From Cohnella sp. CFH 77786 (GTDB lineage: Bacteria > Bacillota > Bacilli > Paenibacillales > Paenibacillaceae), in contig NZ_WJIB01000024.1 in the NCBI RefSeq assembly GCF_019400745.1, forward strand, positions 1-64,000: 64,000 bases of DNA. Reading direction: 5' to 3'. This document shows positions 25,510 to 41,150 of the stretch, one piece after another. Every line of letters starts with the position of its first letter. Within the stretch, counting starts at the first letter, position 1. Position numbers and translations under genes: made by a program. The notes beneath the pieces were generated by a model, which had not been told where the DNA came from, did no database searches, and saw only the letters and a list, made by a program, of their open reading frames with translations.

Positions 25510-25818
25510 TTACAGTTTGATTTCGATGTCGACGCCGGACGGCAGGTCGAGGCGCATCAGCGCGTCTACCGTTTGCGGCGTAGGATTGACGATGTCAATC
25601 AAACGCTTGTGCGTGCGCATTTCGAATTGCTCGCGCGAATCCTTATACTTGTGCACCGCGCGCAGGATCGTGATGATCTGCTTCTCGGTCGGCAACGGGA
25701 TCGGACCGGACACGCTTGCACCGGTACGTTTCGCCGTTTCTACGATTTTCTCCGCGGATTGATCCAGCACGCGGTGGTCGTAGGCTTTCAAGCGGATACG
25801 GATTTTTTGCTTCGCCAT
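25510..25818 (-). CDS. rpsJ: 30S ribosomal protein S10
   Basis: 102 residues: MAKQKIRIRLKAYDHRVLDQ start. It is also NusE, the partner of NusB in antitermination. First gene of the S10-spc-alpha superoperon, with its own promoter at 25970-25998 and a ~145-nt leader. Confidence 0.98.
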   Translation of the reverse strand: MAKQKIRIRLKAYDHRVLDQSAEKIVETAKRTGASVSGPIPLPTEKQIITILRAVHKYKDSREQFEMRTHKRLIDIVNPTPQTVDALMRLDLPSGVDIEIKL

Positions 25819-25871
25819 ATTGAAGTTCCCTCCTCATTCGTCCAATTTTGGAATCGGACATACTCCGTGAG

Positions 25872-25927
25872 AAAAACCCGACAGCGCCCGAGCATCCACT
25901 CTATGGCAAAGGGGCCGGGTGTGTCGG
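25872..25927 (-). terminator. putative attenuator hairpin in the S10 operon leader
   Basis: Minus strand: CCGACA (outer arm) ... CCCGG ... CGGG ... TGTCGG followed by GTTTTTC, about 50 nt before rpsJ. It has the form of an intrinsic terminator inside the leader. What would control readthrough is not visible. Confidence 0.55.
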
Positions 25928-25969
25928 CAACCTCTCACATCATCGCACAGTCACAGACCAACATTCACT

Positions 25970-25998
25970 ATTATAGCGATCTGCCTAATCGAATGCAA
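25970..25998 (-). promoter_or_regulatory. promoter of the S10 superoperon
   Basis: Minus strand: -35 TTGCAT (25993-25998), 17-bp spacer, perfect -10 TATAAT (25970-25975). Confidence 0.8.
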
Positions 25999-26091
25999 CA
26001 AAATTTTATTCATTTTCGGTTCCAAAAGTTCGGTGCATCCATGCTGCTTCTATTTAATGAAGAAACACGTTTATGCATTTGACTTTGGGGT

Positions 26092-26225
26092 CCCCTTAAC
26101 TGAACCCCCAAATGTGAAGAATGCCTTCGCAGTTGATTCCGAATACTTTTGGGGGAGCCCCTTAACTGAACCCCCAAAAGTGAAGAATGCCTTCGCAGTT
26201 GATTCCGAATACTTTTGGGGGAGCC
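26092..26225. repeat. tandem pair of the CCCCCAAAAGT...ACTTTTGGGGG element (66-bp period)
   Basis: Two nearly identical 66-bp units (starting 26092 and 26158) each hold the 51-bp palindromic-ended element plus the linker CCCCTTAACTGAA. They differ at only a few positions, so the duplication looks recent. The 500-bp rpsJ-tuf gap otherwise holds the S10 promoter and leader and the tuf terminator. Confidence 0.9.
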
Positions 26226-26278
26226 CCCTTAAACGGAATAAACTTCGAAGCTTAACGTCACTTTGTGGGGATAACGAC

Positions 26279-26304
26279 AAAAGGCATCCCCAAAGGGATG
26301 CCTT
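26279..26304 (-). terminator. terminator of tuf (str operon)
   Basis: Minus strand: AAGGCATCCC, loop TTTG, GGGATGCCTTTT. Confidence 0.9.
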
Positions 26305-26320
26305 CATGCCGTGAGGCTGA

Positions 26321-27511
26321 TTACTTCTGGATGGAAGCAACTGCGCCAGCGCCTACCGTGCGGCCGCCTTCGCGGATAGCGAAACGCGTGCCTTCTTCGA
26401 TCGCGATCGGCGAGATCAGTTGAACCGTAACCGTGATGTTGTCGCCCGGCATAACCATTTCCGTGCCTTCCGGCAGGTTGATGATGCCCGTTACGTCCGT
26501 CGTCCGGAAGTAGAACTGCGGACGGTAGCCCGTGAAGAAAGGCTTATGACGGCCGCCTTCAGCTTGGGTCAGAACGTAGATTTGAGCGGTGAACTCGGTG
26601 TGCGGCTTAACCGAACCCGGTTTAACGATAACTTGACCGCGCTCGATGTCTTTGCGGTCTACGCCGCGAAGCAGGGCGCCGATGTTGTCGCCGGCTTGGG
26701 CTTGGTCCAGCAATTTGCGGAACATTTCAACGCCGGTAACGACGGTTTTGCGGGTTTCTTCTTGCAGACCGACGATTTCAACCTCATCGCCTACTTTAAC
26801 GATACCACGCTCAACGCGGCCCGTAGCAACCGTACCGCGGCCCGTGATCGTGAACACGTCCTCGACAGGCATCAGGAACGGCTTGTCGGTTGCGCGCTCA
26901 GGCGTCGGGATGTAGGTGTCGATTTGCTCGAACAGCTCGACGATTTTGTTCGCCCAGTCGCCGTCCGGGTTTTGGAGAGCTTCGCGAGCGGCGCCGCGGA
27001 TGATCGGGGTGTCGTCGCCCGGGAACTCGTACTCGTTCAGCAGGTCGCGAACTTCCATTTCAACCAGCTCAAGCAGTTCTTCGTCTTCAACCATGTCGCA
27101 TTTGTTGAGGAATACGACGATGTAAGGAACGCCTACTTGGCGGGAGAGCAGGATGTGCTCGCGCGTTTGCGGCATCGGGCCGTCAGCAGCGGATACGACC
27201 AGGATCGCGCCGTCCATTTGGGCAGCGCCGGTGATCATGTTTTTAACGTAGTCGGCGTGTCCCGGGCAGTCAACGTGAGCGTAGTGGCGGTTCGGCGTTT
27301 CGTACTCAACGTGTGCCGTGGAGATCGTGATGCCGCGTTCGCGCTCTTCCGGAGCTTTGTCGATTTGGTCGAAAGCAACGGCAGAGCCGCCGTATTTTTT
27401 CGCCAGAACCGTCGTGATGGCAGCCGTCAGGGTCGTTTTGCCATGGTCGACGTGACCGATCGTACCGATGTTGACGTGCGGTTTGTTACGTTCAAACTTA
27501 GCCTTTGCCAT
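26321..27511 (-). CDS. tuf: elongation factor Tu
   Basis: 396 residues. GTPase motifs GHVDHGKTT (about 19-27), DCPGHADY (switch II) and NKCD are intact; two beta-barrel domains follow. It delivers aminoacyl-tRNA to the ribosome. It follows fusA after a 102-bp gap and ends the str operon. Confidence 0.99.
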   Translation of the reverse strand: MAKAKFERNKPHVNIGTIGHVDHGKTTLTAAITTVLAKKYGGSAVAFDQIDKAPEERERGITISTAHVEYETPNRHYAHVDCPGHADYVKNMITGAAQMDGAILVVSAADGPMPQTREHILLSRQVGVPYIVVFLNKCDMVEDEELLELVEMEVRDLLNEYEFPGDDTPIIRGAAREALQNPDGDWANKIVELFEQIDTYIPTPERATDKPFLMPVEDVFTITGRGTVATGRVERGIVKVGDEVEIVGLQEETRKTVVTGVEMFRKLLDQAQAGDNIGALLRGVDRKDIERGQVIVKPGSVKPHTEFTAQIYVLTQAEGGRHKPFFTGYRPQFYFRTTDVTGIINLPEGTEMVMPGDNITVTVQLISPIAIEEGTRFAIREGGRTVGAGAVASIQK

Positions 27512-27613
27512 TGGTTTTTTGCCTCCTTATAAGTAAAAAGGATTTATTGATGGAGGGGAGGGAAACGCGTCGCCGCGCCTCCCCGGCCCGTCCGCTATCA
27601 CTTGTTTATGAGA

Positions 27614-29689
27614 TTAAGCGCCTTTGGACTTCGCGACGATCTCTTCCGAGATCGACTTCGGCACTTCCTCGTAGTGGGACAGCTCCATCGAGAATACCCC
27701 GCGTCCTTGGGTACCGGAACGAAGCGTGGTGGAGTATCCGAACATCTCGGACAACGGAACCTTCGCGCGGATGATTTGCGCGCCGTGGCGCGAATCCATC
27801 CCCTCGATGCGTCCGCGGCGGGAGTTCAGCATCCCCATTACGTCGCCCATGTACTCTTCCGGAACGGTAACTTCGACTTTCATGATCGGCTCGAGCAGTA
27901 CCGGATTGCATTTGTCCTTCGCTGCTTTAAGCGCCATGGAGCCGGCGATTTTGAACGCCATCTCGGAGGAGTCGACGTCGTGGTACGAGCCGTCGAAGAT
28001 CGTGGCTTTGATGTCGACCAGCGGGAAGCCCGCCAGGACGCCGTTCTTCATCGACTCTTCGATACCCGCTTGTACCGGCGCGATGTATTCGCGCGGTACG
28101 ACGCCGCCCACGATCTTGTTCTCGAACTGGAAGCCGCTTCCGGCTTCAAGCGGTTCGAACTCGATCCAGACGTGGCCGTATTGGCCGCGTCCGCCGGACT
28201 GGCGAACGAACTTGCCTTCGACCTTCGCCGAAGCGCGGAACGTTTCGCGGTAAGCAACCTGCGGTTTGCCCACATTCGTCTCGACCTTGAATTCGCGGAG
28301 CATCCGGTCAACGAGGATTTCCAGGTGAAGCTCACCCATACCCGCGATGATCGTCTGGCCCGTTTCTTCGTCCGTGTAATAACGGAAGGTCGGGTCTTCT
28401 TCGGAGAGCTTCTGCAGCGCGACGCCCATCTTGTCCTGGTCGGCTTTCGTCTTCGGCTCGACCGACAGCTGGATAACCGGCTCCGGGAAGTTCATGGATT
28501 CCAGGATAACCGGGTGCTTCTCGTCGCACAGCGTGTCGCCTGTCGTCGTATCTTTCAGGCCTACCGCAGCCGCGATGTCGCCAGCGTAAACTTCGCTGAT
28601 TTCCTGACGGCTGTTGGCATGCATCTGAAGGATCCGACCGATCCGCTCGCGTTTGCCTTTCGTTGCGTTCACGACGTACGAACCGGAGTTCAAGATACCG
28701 GAGTATACGCGGAAGAACGTCAGCTTTCCGACGAACGGGTCCGTCATGATTTTGAACGCCAGCGCCGCGAACGGCTGGTCGTCGGCGGATTTGCGGGTCG
28801 TCTCCGTACCGTCTTCAAGGTGACCCTTGATATCCGGTACGTCGATCGGAGCCGGCAGATAGTCGACAACCGCGTCCAACATCGGTTGTACGCCTTTGTT
28901 GCGGTAGGAGGAACCGCAGACGACGGGGAAGATTTTCACTTCCACGACGCCTTTGCGAAGAGCGGCTTTCAGTTCCGGGATGGTGATTTCTTCCCCTTCC
29001 AGATACTTCATCATCAGCTCTTCGTCAAGTTCAGCTACCTTCTCGACCAACTCGGCGCGAAGCTCTTCGGCTTGCGCTTTAAGATTGTCCGGAATTTCGC
29101 CTTTGACCGGCTCTTTGCCGAGATCGTCCTTATAGGTGAAAGCGACCATATCGACCAGGTCGATCATGCCGACGAAGTCGTTCTCCGCGCCGATCGGCAA
29201 TTGGATGGCAACGGCATTGGCTCCCAGACGTTCCCGCATGTCTTTGACGACGTTAAGGAAGTCCGCGCCGATGATGTCCATCTTGTTGACATACGCGATC
29301 CGCGGTACGCCGTAACGGTCGGCCTGACGCCATACCGTCTCGGATTGCGGCTCAACGCCTTCTTTCGCGCTGAACACGCCCACCGCTCCGTCCAATACGC
29401 GCAGGGAGCGTTCGACTTCCACCGTGAAGTCCACGTGGCCCGGTGTGTCGATAATATTGATGCGGTGGCCTTTCCATTGAGCGGTCGTCGCGGCGGACGT
29501 AATCGTGATGCCGCGCTCTTGCTCCTGTTCCATCCAGTCCATCGTCGCGGCGCCTTCATGCACTTCGCCGATTTTGTGAACGCGGCCGGTGTAGAACAGA
29601 ATCCGTTCCGTGGTGGTCGTTTTGCCCGCATCGATATGCGCCATGATCCCGATGTTGCGCGTGTTTTGTAAGGAGAACTCTCTTGCCAT
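27614..29689 (-). CDS. fusA: elongation factor G
   Basis: 691 residues in five domains. G1 motif AHIDAGKTTTTER near 19, then DTPGHVDF and NKMD. Domain IV runs from about residue 480. The translocase is of normal length, with the signature EQERGITITSAATT. It is 18 bp downstream of rpsG. Confidence 0.99.
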   Translation of the reverse strand: MAREFSLQNTRNIGIMAHIDAGKTTTTERILFYTGRVHKIGEVHEGAATMDWMEQEQERGITITSAATTAQWKGHRINIIDTPGHVDFTVEVERSLRVLDGAVGVFSAKEGVEPQSETVWRQADRYGVPRIAYVNKMDIIGADFLNVVKDMRERLGANAVAIQLPIGAENDFVGMIDLVDMVAFTYKDDLGKEPVKGEIPDNLKAQAEELRAELVEKVAELDEELMMKYLEGEEITIPELKAALRKGVVEVKIFPVVCGSSYRNKGVQPMLDAVVDYLPAPIDVPDIKGHLEDGTETTRKSADDQPFAALAFKIMTDPFVGKLTFFRVYSGILNSGSYVVNATKGKRERIGRILQMHANSRQEISEVYAGDIAAAVGLKDTTTGDTLCDEKHPVILESMNFPEPVIQLSVEPKTKADQDKMGVALQKLSEEDPTFRYYTDEETGQTIIAGMGELHLEILVDRMLREFKVETNVGKPQVAYRETFRASAKVEGKFVRQSGGRGQYGHVWIEFEPLEAGSGFQFENKIVGGVVPREYIAPVQAGIEESMKNGVLAGFPLVDIKATIFDGSYHDVDSSEMAFKIAGSMALKAAKDKCNPVLLEPIMKVEVTVPEEYMGDVMGMLNSRRGRIEGMDSRHGAQIIRAKVPLSEMFGYSTTLRSGTQGRGVFSMELSHYEEVPKSISEEIVAKSKGA

Positions 29690-29707
29690 GCTTTGGTCTC
29701 CCTTCGA

Positions 29708-30178
29708 TTACCAGCGGTAGTGGGCGAACGCCTTGTTCGCTTCCGCCATTTTATGCGTATCTTCGCGCTTCTTCACCGATGCTCCAGTGTTGTTGGAAGC
29801 GTCGAGGATCTCGGCAGCCAAGCGCTCTTCCATCGTCTTCTCGCCGCGGTTGCGGGAGTAGTTGACGAGCCAGCGGAGTCCGAGCGACGTGCGGCGCTCC
29901 GGCTTCACTTCCACCGGAACTTGGTAGTTGGCGCCGCCGACGCGGCGGGCTTTGACTTCCAGAACCGGCATGATGTTCTTGATGGCAGCTTCGAATACTT
30001 CCATCGGGTCCTTGCCGGAGCGTTCGCGAATCAGGTTGAACGCATTGTACAAAATTTGTTGCGCAACGCCTCTCTTGCCGTCGATCATGATGCGGTTGAC
30101 GAGACGGGTTACGAGCTTGCTGTTGTATATCGGATCCGGGAGAACATCCCGTTTCGGAACAGGTCCTTTGCGAGGCAT
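29708..30178 (-). CDS. rpsG: 30S ribosomal protein S7
   Basis: 156 residues: MPRKGPVPKRDVLPDPIYNS start, end HKMAEANKAFAHYRW. Primary binder of the 16S 3' major domain; 66 bp downstream of rpsL. Confidence 0.98.
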   Translation of the reverse strand: MPRKGPVPKRDVLPDPIYNSKLVTRLVNRIMIDGKRGVAQQILYNAFNLIRERSGKDPMEVFEAAIKNIMPVLEVKARRVGGANYQVPVEVKPERRTSLGLRWLVNYSRNRGEKTMEERLAAEILDASNNTGASVKKREDTHKMAEANKAFAHYRW

Positions 30179-30244
30179 TTAAGCTCCTCCTTTCTCTTTC
30201 GTGTCGATTCCGCGAGGGGCGGATGATCCGCTCCGTCCACGGGA

Positions 30245-30667
30245 TTAGGATTTTTTGGCTTTCGGACGTTTCGTGCCGTATTTGGAACGAGCTTGCATCC
30301 GGTTGTTGACGCCTGCGGTGTCAAGCGCGCCGCGGACGATGTGGTAACGTACACCCGGAAGGTCCTTTACGCGGCCCCCGCGGATAAGCACGACGCTGTG
30401 CTCCTGCAGATTGTGGCCGATCCCCGGAATGTAGGCAGTCACCTCGACGCGGTTCGTCAGACGTACCCGCGCGTATTTACGGAGTGCGGAGTTCGGTTTT
30501 TTCGGCGTCATCGTGCCTACGCGGGTGCATACTCCGCGTTTTTGCGGCGCGCTCAGATCGGTCTCTACGCGTTTCAGGGCGTTGAATCCCTTCTGCAGCG
30601 CGGGAGATTTCGATTTGACCACTTTCGGTTGACGGCCTTTGCGAACGAGTTGGTTGATTGTTGGCAT
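30245..30667 (-). CDS. rpsL: 30S ribosomal protein S12
   Basis: 140 residues from ATG 30667 (MPTINQLVRKGRQPKVVKSK). The decoding-centre loop TPKKPNSALRKYARV has the wild-type lysine associated with streptomycin sensitivity. The longer frame to 30775 is not S12-like. Confidence 0.98.
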   Translation of the reverse strand: MPTINQLVRKGRQPKVVKSKSPALQKGFNALKRVETDLSAPQKRGVCTRVGTMTPKKPNSALRKYARVRLTNRVEVTAYIPGIGHNLQEHSVVLIRGGRVKDLPGVRYHIVRGALDTAGVNNRMQARSKYGTKRPKAKKS

Positions 30668-30822
30668 GTTGCCACCCCCTTCCCATGAATTCGAACAAAA
30701 ATATGAGTCTGACAGCCGGCTTGCAAAGCCCACAGATCCAGGCGGTTCATTTTGAGAAACGAGAAAGGGCCGCACCGCGGGCTCTCACCGTAATGATCGC
30801 TTCGCGACGCTTCCCGTCAAAC

Positions 30823-31122
30823 TTATTCCTCAACGACCGTAGGTCGCATATCCGAGCAGTCAACGGAGTCGACGACCAAGGCAGCCATGGCTGCGCCTAC
30901 ATCGATTCCGCATTTCTTGCCCAGGTTCCGCATCGTGTCCACCTGCGTCAGCTTAACGCCTCTCTGTTCGCACAACTGGACGATCCGCGTCACCATGCGG
31001 GGATCTGCATCCTGCGCTACGAAGACTTCGACGGCTATGCCGCCCTCGACCGCCTTCGTCGTTTGCTTCGTGCCGATAACCACGTTTCCTTCTGCGCTGA
31101 AACCAACTTCGCTCGCTGTCAT
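30823..31122 (-). CDS. rplGB: ribosomal protein L7Ae-like (YbxF/RplGB)
   Basis: 99 residues from ATG 31122 (MTASEVGFSAEGNVVIGTKQ), with GGAGG 9 nt upstream. The L7Ae/L30e fold is suggested by TTKAVEGGIAVEVFVAQDAD and CGIDVGAAMAALV. The B. subtilis homologue binds K-turn RNA and associates with ribosomes in growth. First gene of the str operon, with its own promoter. Confidence 0.92.
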   Translation of the reverse strand: MTASEVGFSAEGNVVIGTKQTTKAVEGGIAVEVFVAQDADPRMVTRIVQLCEQRGVKLTQVDTMRNLGKKCGIDVGAAMAALVVDSVDCSDMRPTVVEE

Positions 31123-31175
31123 GGACACCGACCTCCATCGATCACAGAAAGAATTCGTTACGCACACACTCAAAC

Positions 31176-31205
31176 ATAGTAGCACCAGACGTATGCCGGT
31201 GTCAA
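31176..31205 (-). promoter_or_regulatory. promoter of the str operon
   Basis: Minus strand: perfect -35 TTGACA (31200-31205), 18-bp spacer, -10 TACTAT (31176-31181), about 55 nt before rplGB. Confidence 0.8.
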
Positions 31206-31309
31206 GAAAAGTTATCGCGGTGCCAAACGATTTCTTCACGTCTTCTTCGACCTGGCAAAATCGGCTTCAAAAGCCGTCCGTTCCCGTCGCATTCTGTCGC
31301 ACCGCGCGC

Positions 31310-31334
31310 AAAAACGGCGACCCGCAGGTCGCCG
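31310..31334 (-). terminator. terminator after rpoC
   Basis: Minus strand: CGGCGACC, loop TGCG, GGTCGCCG then TTTTT. It separates the rpoBC transcript from the str operon. Confidence 0.9.
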
Positions 31335-31354
31335 CTCGCTAGCGTAAATTCAAC

Positions 31355-34978
<3,624 letters not shown>

Positions 34979-35142
34979 GGAGCAAGCCCTCCTTCATTCT
35001 TGCTGAGAATTTCCGAACGCAAGCGGCGGTCCCGAAGGTTCGGTCGTCCTGCATGACGGATCAAGCGCGGCAAGCGCCGCGTCTTCCGCGCATCGCGCAA
35101 CGGATCCATGACGGCATAGCCGAATTCCATCCGTTGCGCCGA

Positions 35143-35185
35143 CGTGATCGGAACGCGGCGACAGGGTCGCGCCCTTCCGATCACG
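35143..35185. repeat. inverted repeat in the rpoB-rpoC spacer
   Basis: Perfect 11-bp arms CGTGATCGGAA / TTCCGATCACG, with a further complementary GCGGCGAC/GTCGCGC core, in an unusually long 254-bp gap between rpoB and rpoC. No open reading frame there resembles a protein. Confidence 0.7.
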
Positions 35186-35232
35186 CTAGTGCCGGCTGAA
35201 ACGTGACGACGGAGTCGCACGTGATCAGCGCA

Positions 35233-38778
<3,546 letters not shown>

Positions 38779-38992
38779 CTTAACCTCACCCCTTCAGTCT
38801 GCTTCAACACAAAAACAAAGAAAAGCCCTTATGCGCCGATTGGCGGCACAATGGCACCCTTATCCAGTCATTAGCCCAAAACAAACCCATTATACGCTGT
38901 TCCAAGCGAATTTATTCCTGGCCAAGGATACGGGCCGAAAAAGCTTTTCTTCGATAAAGACAATAAGCCCATCCTAATACTGACATTTTTAA

Positions 38993-39021
38993 ATGATACC
39001 ACAGCCAAAATGTCAAGTCAA
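38993..39021 (-). promoter_or_regulatory. promoter of rpoB-rpoC
   Basis: Minus strand: -35 TTGACT (39016-39021), 17-bp spacer, -10 TATCAT (38993-38998) with TGTGG upstream (extended -10). The -35 overlaps the stop codon of the upstream methyltransferase. A second TATAAT at 38889-38894 without a good -35 may be a weak P2. Confidence 0.7.
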
Positions 39022-39623
39022 ACTTTTCTTGCGCAGTAAATTCTATACCCTTTGTCTTTGCCGACTTCCTCTACCTGTTCCTCGCCGAACAACTCCTCGA
39101 GCTTCGCTCTCGCGGAAGGAGCGCCTTGTTTATTCTGGATGACGATCCAGAGCGAACCCCCCGGATTCAGATGGTCTATCGCTTGCTCGAAAATCTCGTG
39201 GACGACGGCTTTGCCCGCGCGGATCGGCGGATTGGCCAGAATGACGTCGAAGGTTTGACCCCGGACCGCGGCGAGCTTGTCGCTCTGGGCAAAGCTTACG
39301 TTGCGGATTCCGTTGGCCTCGGCATTCAGGCGGGCCAGCTCCACGGCGCGTTCGTTGATGTCGACCATCACAACATGCCCCGAAGGAGCGAGACGCGCCG
39401 CGGTCAAGCCGATCGGACCGTAGCCGCATCCGACGTCGAGCACCCGGGCGCCCGGCGGGATCTCCATTTTGCGGATCAACGCCTTGCTCCCGTAATCCAC
39501 GCCCTCCCTCGAGAAAACCCCGGCATCCGAAGTGAGCTTCAGAGGATATCCCCGCAGCTCCGTTTCGAACGTGCGCCGGTCGCTGGCGGCGGCAGGCCGC
39601 GGCGAATAATAATGATCGTTCAA
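39018..39623 (-). CDS. class I SAM-dependent methyltransferase (YbxB/RsmC-like)
   Basis: 201 residues from TTG at 39623 (LNDHYYSPRP), chosen because GGAGGGGGG is 6 nt upstream and the length equals B. subtilis YbxB. SAM motif VLDVGCGYGPIGL (about 61-73) and the N6/N2-methylating ILANPPIRAG (NPP[I/Y/F] motif, about 128-137) indicate an rRNA base methyltransferase of the RsmC group. Position between rplL and rpoB is conserved. The exact RNA target is unknown. Confidence 0.88.
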   Translation of the reverse strand: MNDHYYSPRPAAASDRRTFETELRGYPLKLTSDAGVFSREGVDYGSKALIRKMEIPPGARVLDVGCGYGPIGLTAARLAPSGHVVMVDINERAVELARLNAEANGIRNVSFAQSDKLAAVRGQTFDVILANPPIRAGKAVVHEIFEQAIDHLNPGGSLWIVIQNKQGAPSARAKLEELFGEEQVEEVGKDKGYRIYCARKV

Positions 39624-39760
39624 GGCGGACCCCCCTCCGCGGCGTCCCTCCGGCAACACCACGCAACGCATGCCCATGTCGAGCCGGATCAGGAGCCTGC
39701 GTTCCGTCCTGTTGCCGGATTCGGCCGTATGTCCCATTTTTCCCCGTATTTTGCGTAAAC

Positions 39761-39791
39761 AAACCCCTTGAAGATGATCTTCAAGGGGTTT
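39761..39791 (-). terminator. terminator-like hairpin after rplJL
   Basis: Perfect 14-bp arms AAACCCCTTGAAGA / TCTTCAAGGGGTTT; on the minus strand it is followed by GTTTACG, a weak T-run. Confidence 0.65.
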
Positions 39792-39796
39792 GATCA

Positions 39797-39888
39797 GTGA
39801 TTCATATCGTATACGAACGATGTATACTTCCTGAATCACCTTCGATAGAAACGTATTTCGCCGTCCGTATGGACGGCGAAAGCCGTTT
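39797..39888 (-). repeat. hairpin pair downstream of rplL (family shared with 10264-10355)
   Basis: Arms GTGATTCA / TGAATCAC (39797-39839), then TTCGATAGAAACG and a hairpin with TTTCGCCGTCC / GGACGGCGAAA core (39849-39888). Same architecture and shared strings as the element after rplQ. Confidence 0.65.
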
Positions 39889-39911
39889 ATGCTTGCCGCA
39901 TCGAATCGAAA

Positions 39912-40277
39912 TTACTTAACTTCGACTTTCGCGCCGGCTTCTTCGAGTTTCGCTTTAACGGAGTCAGCGTCAGCTTTGGACACTTTCTCTTTGATCGGTT
40001 TCGGAGCATTGTCAACGAGGTCTTTCGCTTCTTTCAGGCCGAGACCCGTGATTTCGCGAACGGCTTTGATGACGTTGATTTTGGAAGCGCCGGCATCCGT
40101 CAGGATGACGTCGAATTCCGTTTGCTCTTCCACTTCGGCAGCAGCGCCGCCGCCTGCAACGACAGCAACAGGTGCTGCTGCGGTTACGCCGAATTCTTCT
40201 TCGATCGCTTTAACCAGATCGTTCAGTTCGAGAACGGTCATGCCTTTGATGGCTTCCAAGATTTGCTCTTTGCTCAT
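39912..40277 (-). CDS. rplL: 50S ribosomal protein L7/L12
   Basis: 121 residues: N-terminal dimerisation domain (MSKEQILEAIKGMTVLELND), Ala/Val-rich hinge (about 33-50), C-terminal factor-binding domain with KINVIKAVREITGLGLKEAK. The flexible stalk protein that recruits translation GTPases. Confidence 0.99.
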   Translation of the reverse strand: MSKEQILEAIKGMTVLELNDLVKAIEEEFGVTAAAPVAVVAGGGAAAEVEEQTEFDVILTDAGASKINVIKAVREITGLGLKEAKDLVDNAPKPIKEKVSKADADSVKAKLEEAGAKVEVK

Positions 40278-40334
40278 TGGGGTTAACCCTCCATTATATT
40301 GTGATTTTGAATGGGGCTTGCAGACGAAAACGGA

Positions 40335-40835
40335 TTACGCCGTAGCTTCGTTCTTCTCTGCGACCGCTTTGACGGCGAGCGCAACGTTGCGCATCGGCGC
40401 TTGCAGTACGCTGAGCAGCATGGACAGCAAGCCTTCGCGGGACGGCAGGTTGGCGAGCGCTTGGATTTGCGCCGTGTCGACAACGCGGCCTTCCACGACT
40501 CCGCCTTTGATTTTCAGGGCGTCGTTCTTCTTCGCGAAATCGTTGATGATTTTCGCGGGAGCAACGGCATCCTTACCGAAAGCAACGGCAGTCGGGCCGG
40601 AGAGAACTTCGTTCAGATCGCTGAGTTCGACGCTGTCGGCCGCACGGCTGACGAGAGAGTTCTTCAGAACTTGGAACTCGACGCCGGCTGCGCGCAGCTG
40701 CTTGCGGAGCTCGGTGACTTGAGCCACGTTCAGACCGCGGTAATCCGCGACGACCGTCGTCGTGCTCTCTTTCAGCTTCGCTGCGATTTCCTCAACCACC
40801 TGCTGTTTGCCGGCGATGATTTTCGCATTTGCCAT
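40335..40835 (-). CDS. rplJ: 50S ribosomal protein L10
   Basis: 166 residues from ATG 40835 (MANAKIIAGKQQVVEEIAAK), GGAGG 8 nt upstream. The base of the L7/L12 stalk; it also represses its own operon by binding the leader RNA in other bacteria. The leader here is about 270 nt with an internal terminator. Confidence 0.98.
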   Translation of the reverse strand: MANAKIIAGKQQVVEEIAAKLKESTTTVVADYRGLNVAQVTELRKQLRAAGVEFQVLKNSLVSRAADSVELSDLNEVLSGPTAVAFGKDAVAPAKIINDFAKKNDALKIKGGVVEGRVVDTAQIQALANLPSREGLLSMLLSVLQAPMRNVALAVKAVAEKNEATA

Positions 40836-40896
40836 GGTGTGCACCTCCTGGTTCTTGGTTCACCGTATCGGTGTTTCCCTTGCCGCGGAGAACATG

Positions 40897-40924
40897 AAAA
40901 ATGCCCCCGCAGACGCAGGGGCAT
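40897..40924 (-). terminator. attenuator-like terminator in the rplJL leader
   Basis: Minus strand: ATGCCCCTGCG / CGGGGGCAT type stem followed by TTTTC, about 60 nt before rplJ and 190 nt after the promoter. Typical of a leader where L10 (or L10-L12 complex) binding sets readthrough, as known for the L10 leader family. Confidence 0.7.
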
Positions 40925-41113
40925 GATCATTCGAAACGCGGACAGCTGCGCGCATGGCAAAGCCCATCCCGTTCGATTGTATCCACACACCTCGGTAGGA
41001 AATTAAGCTTACCGCGCAAGTTTCTGTCGGCGATTACTGCCTCTCAGCACTTGCCGCTAAAGCACCTACGGTCTACGGCATTGATATTCGTTTGTTAAAC
41101 TTGCAACCACGCC

Positions 41114-41143
41114 ATCTTACCACGGGCTTGCGCCCGCTGTCAA
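41114..41143 (-). promoter_or_regulatory. promoter of rplJ-rplL
   Basis: Minus strand: perfect -35 TTGACA (41138-41143), 18-bp spacer, -10 TAAGAT (41114-41119), starting just after the rplA stop. 40836-41107 is the L10 leader. Confidence 0.8.
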
Positions 41144-41150
41144 ACGGCAA

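Noticed and set aside
26071..26340. An 89-codon minus-strand reading frame with an internal peptide repeat (SESTAKAFFTFGGSVKG).
   Set aside because: It is the translation of the 66-bp tandem repeat and overlaps the tuf terminator; it has no ribosome site.
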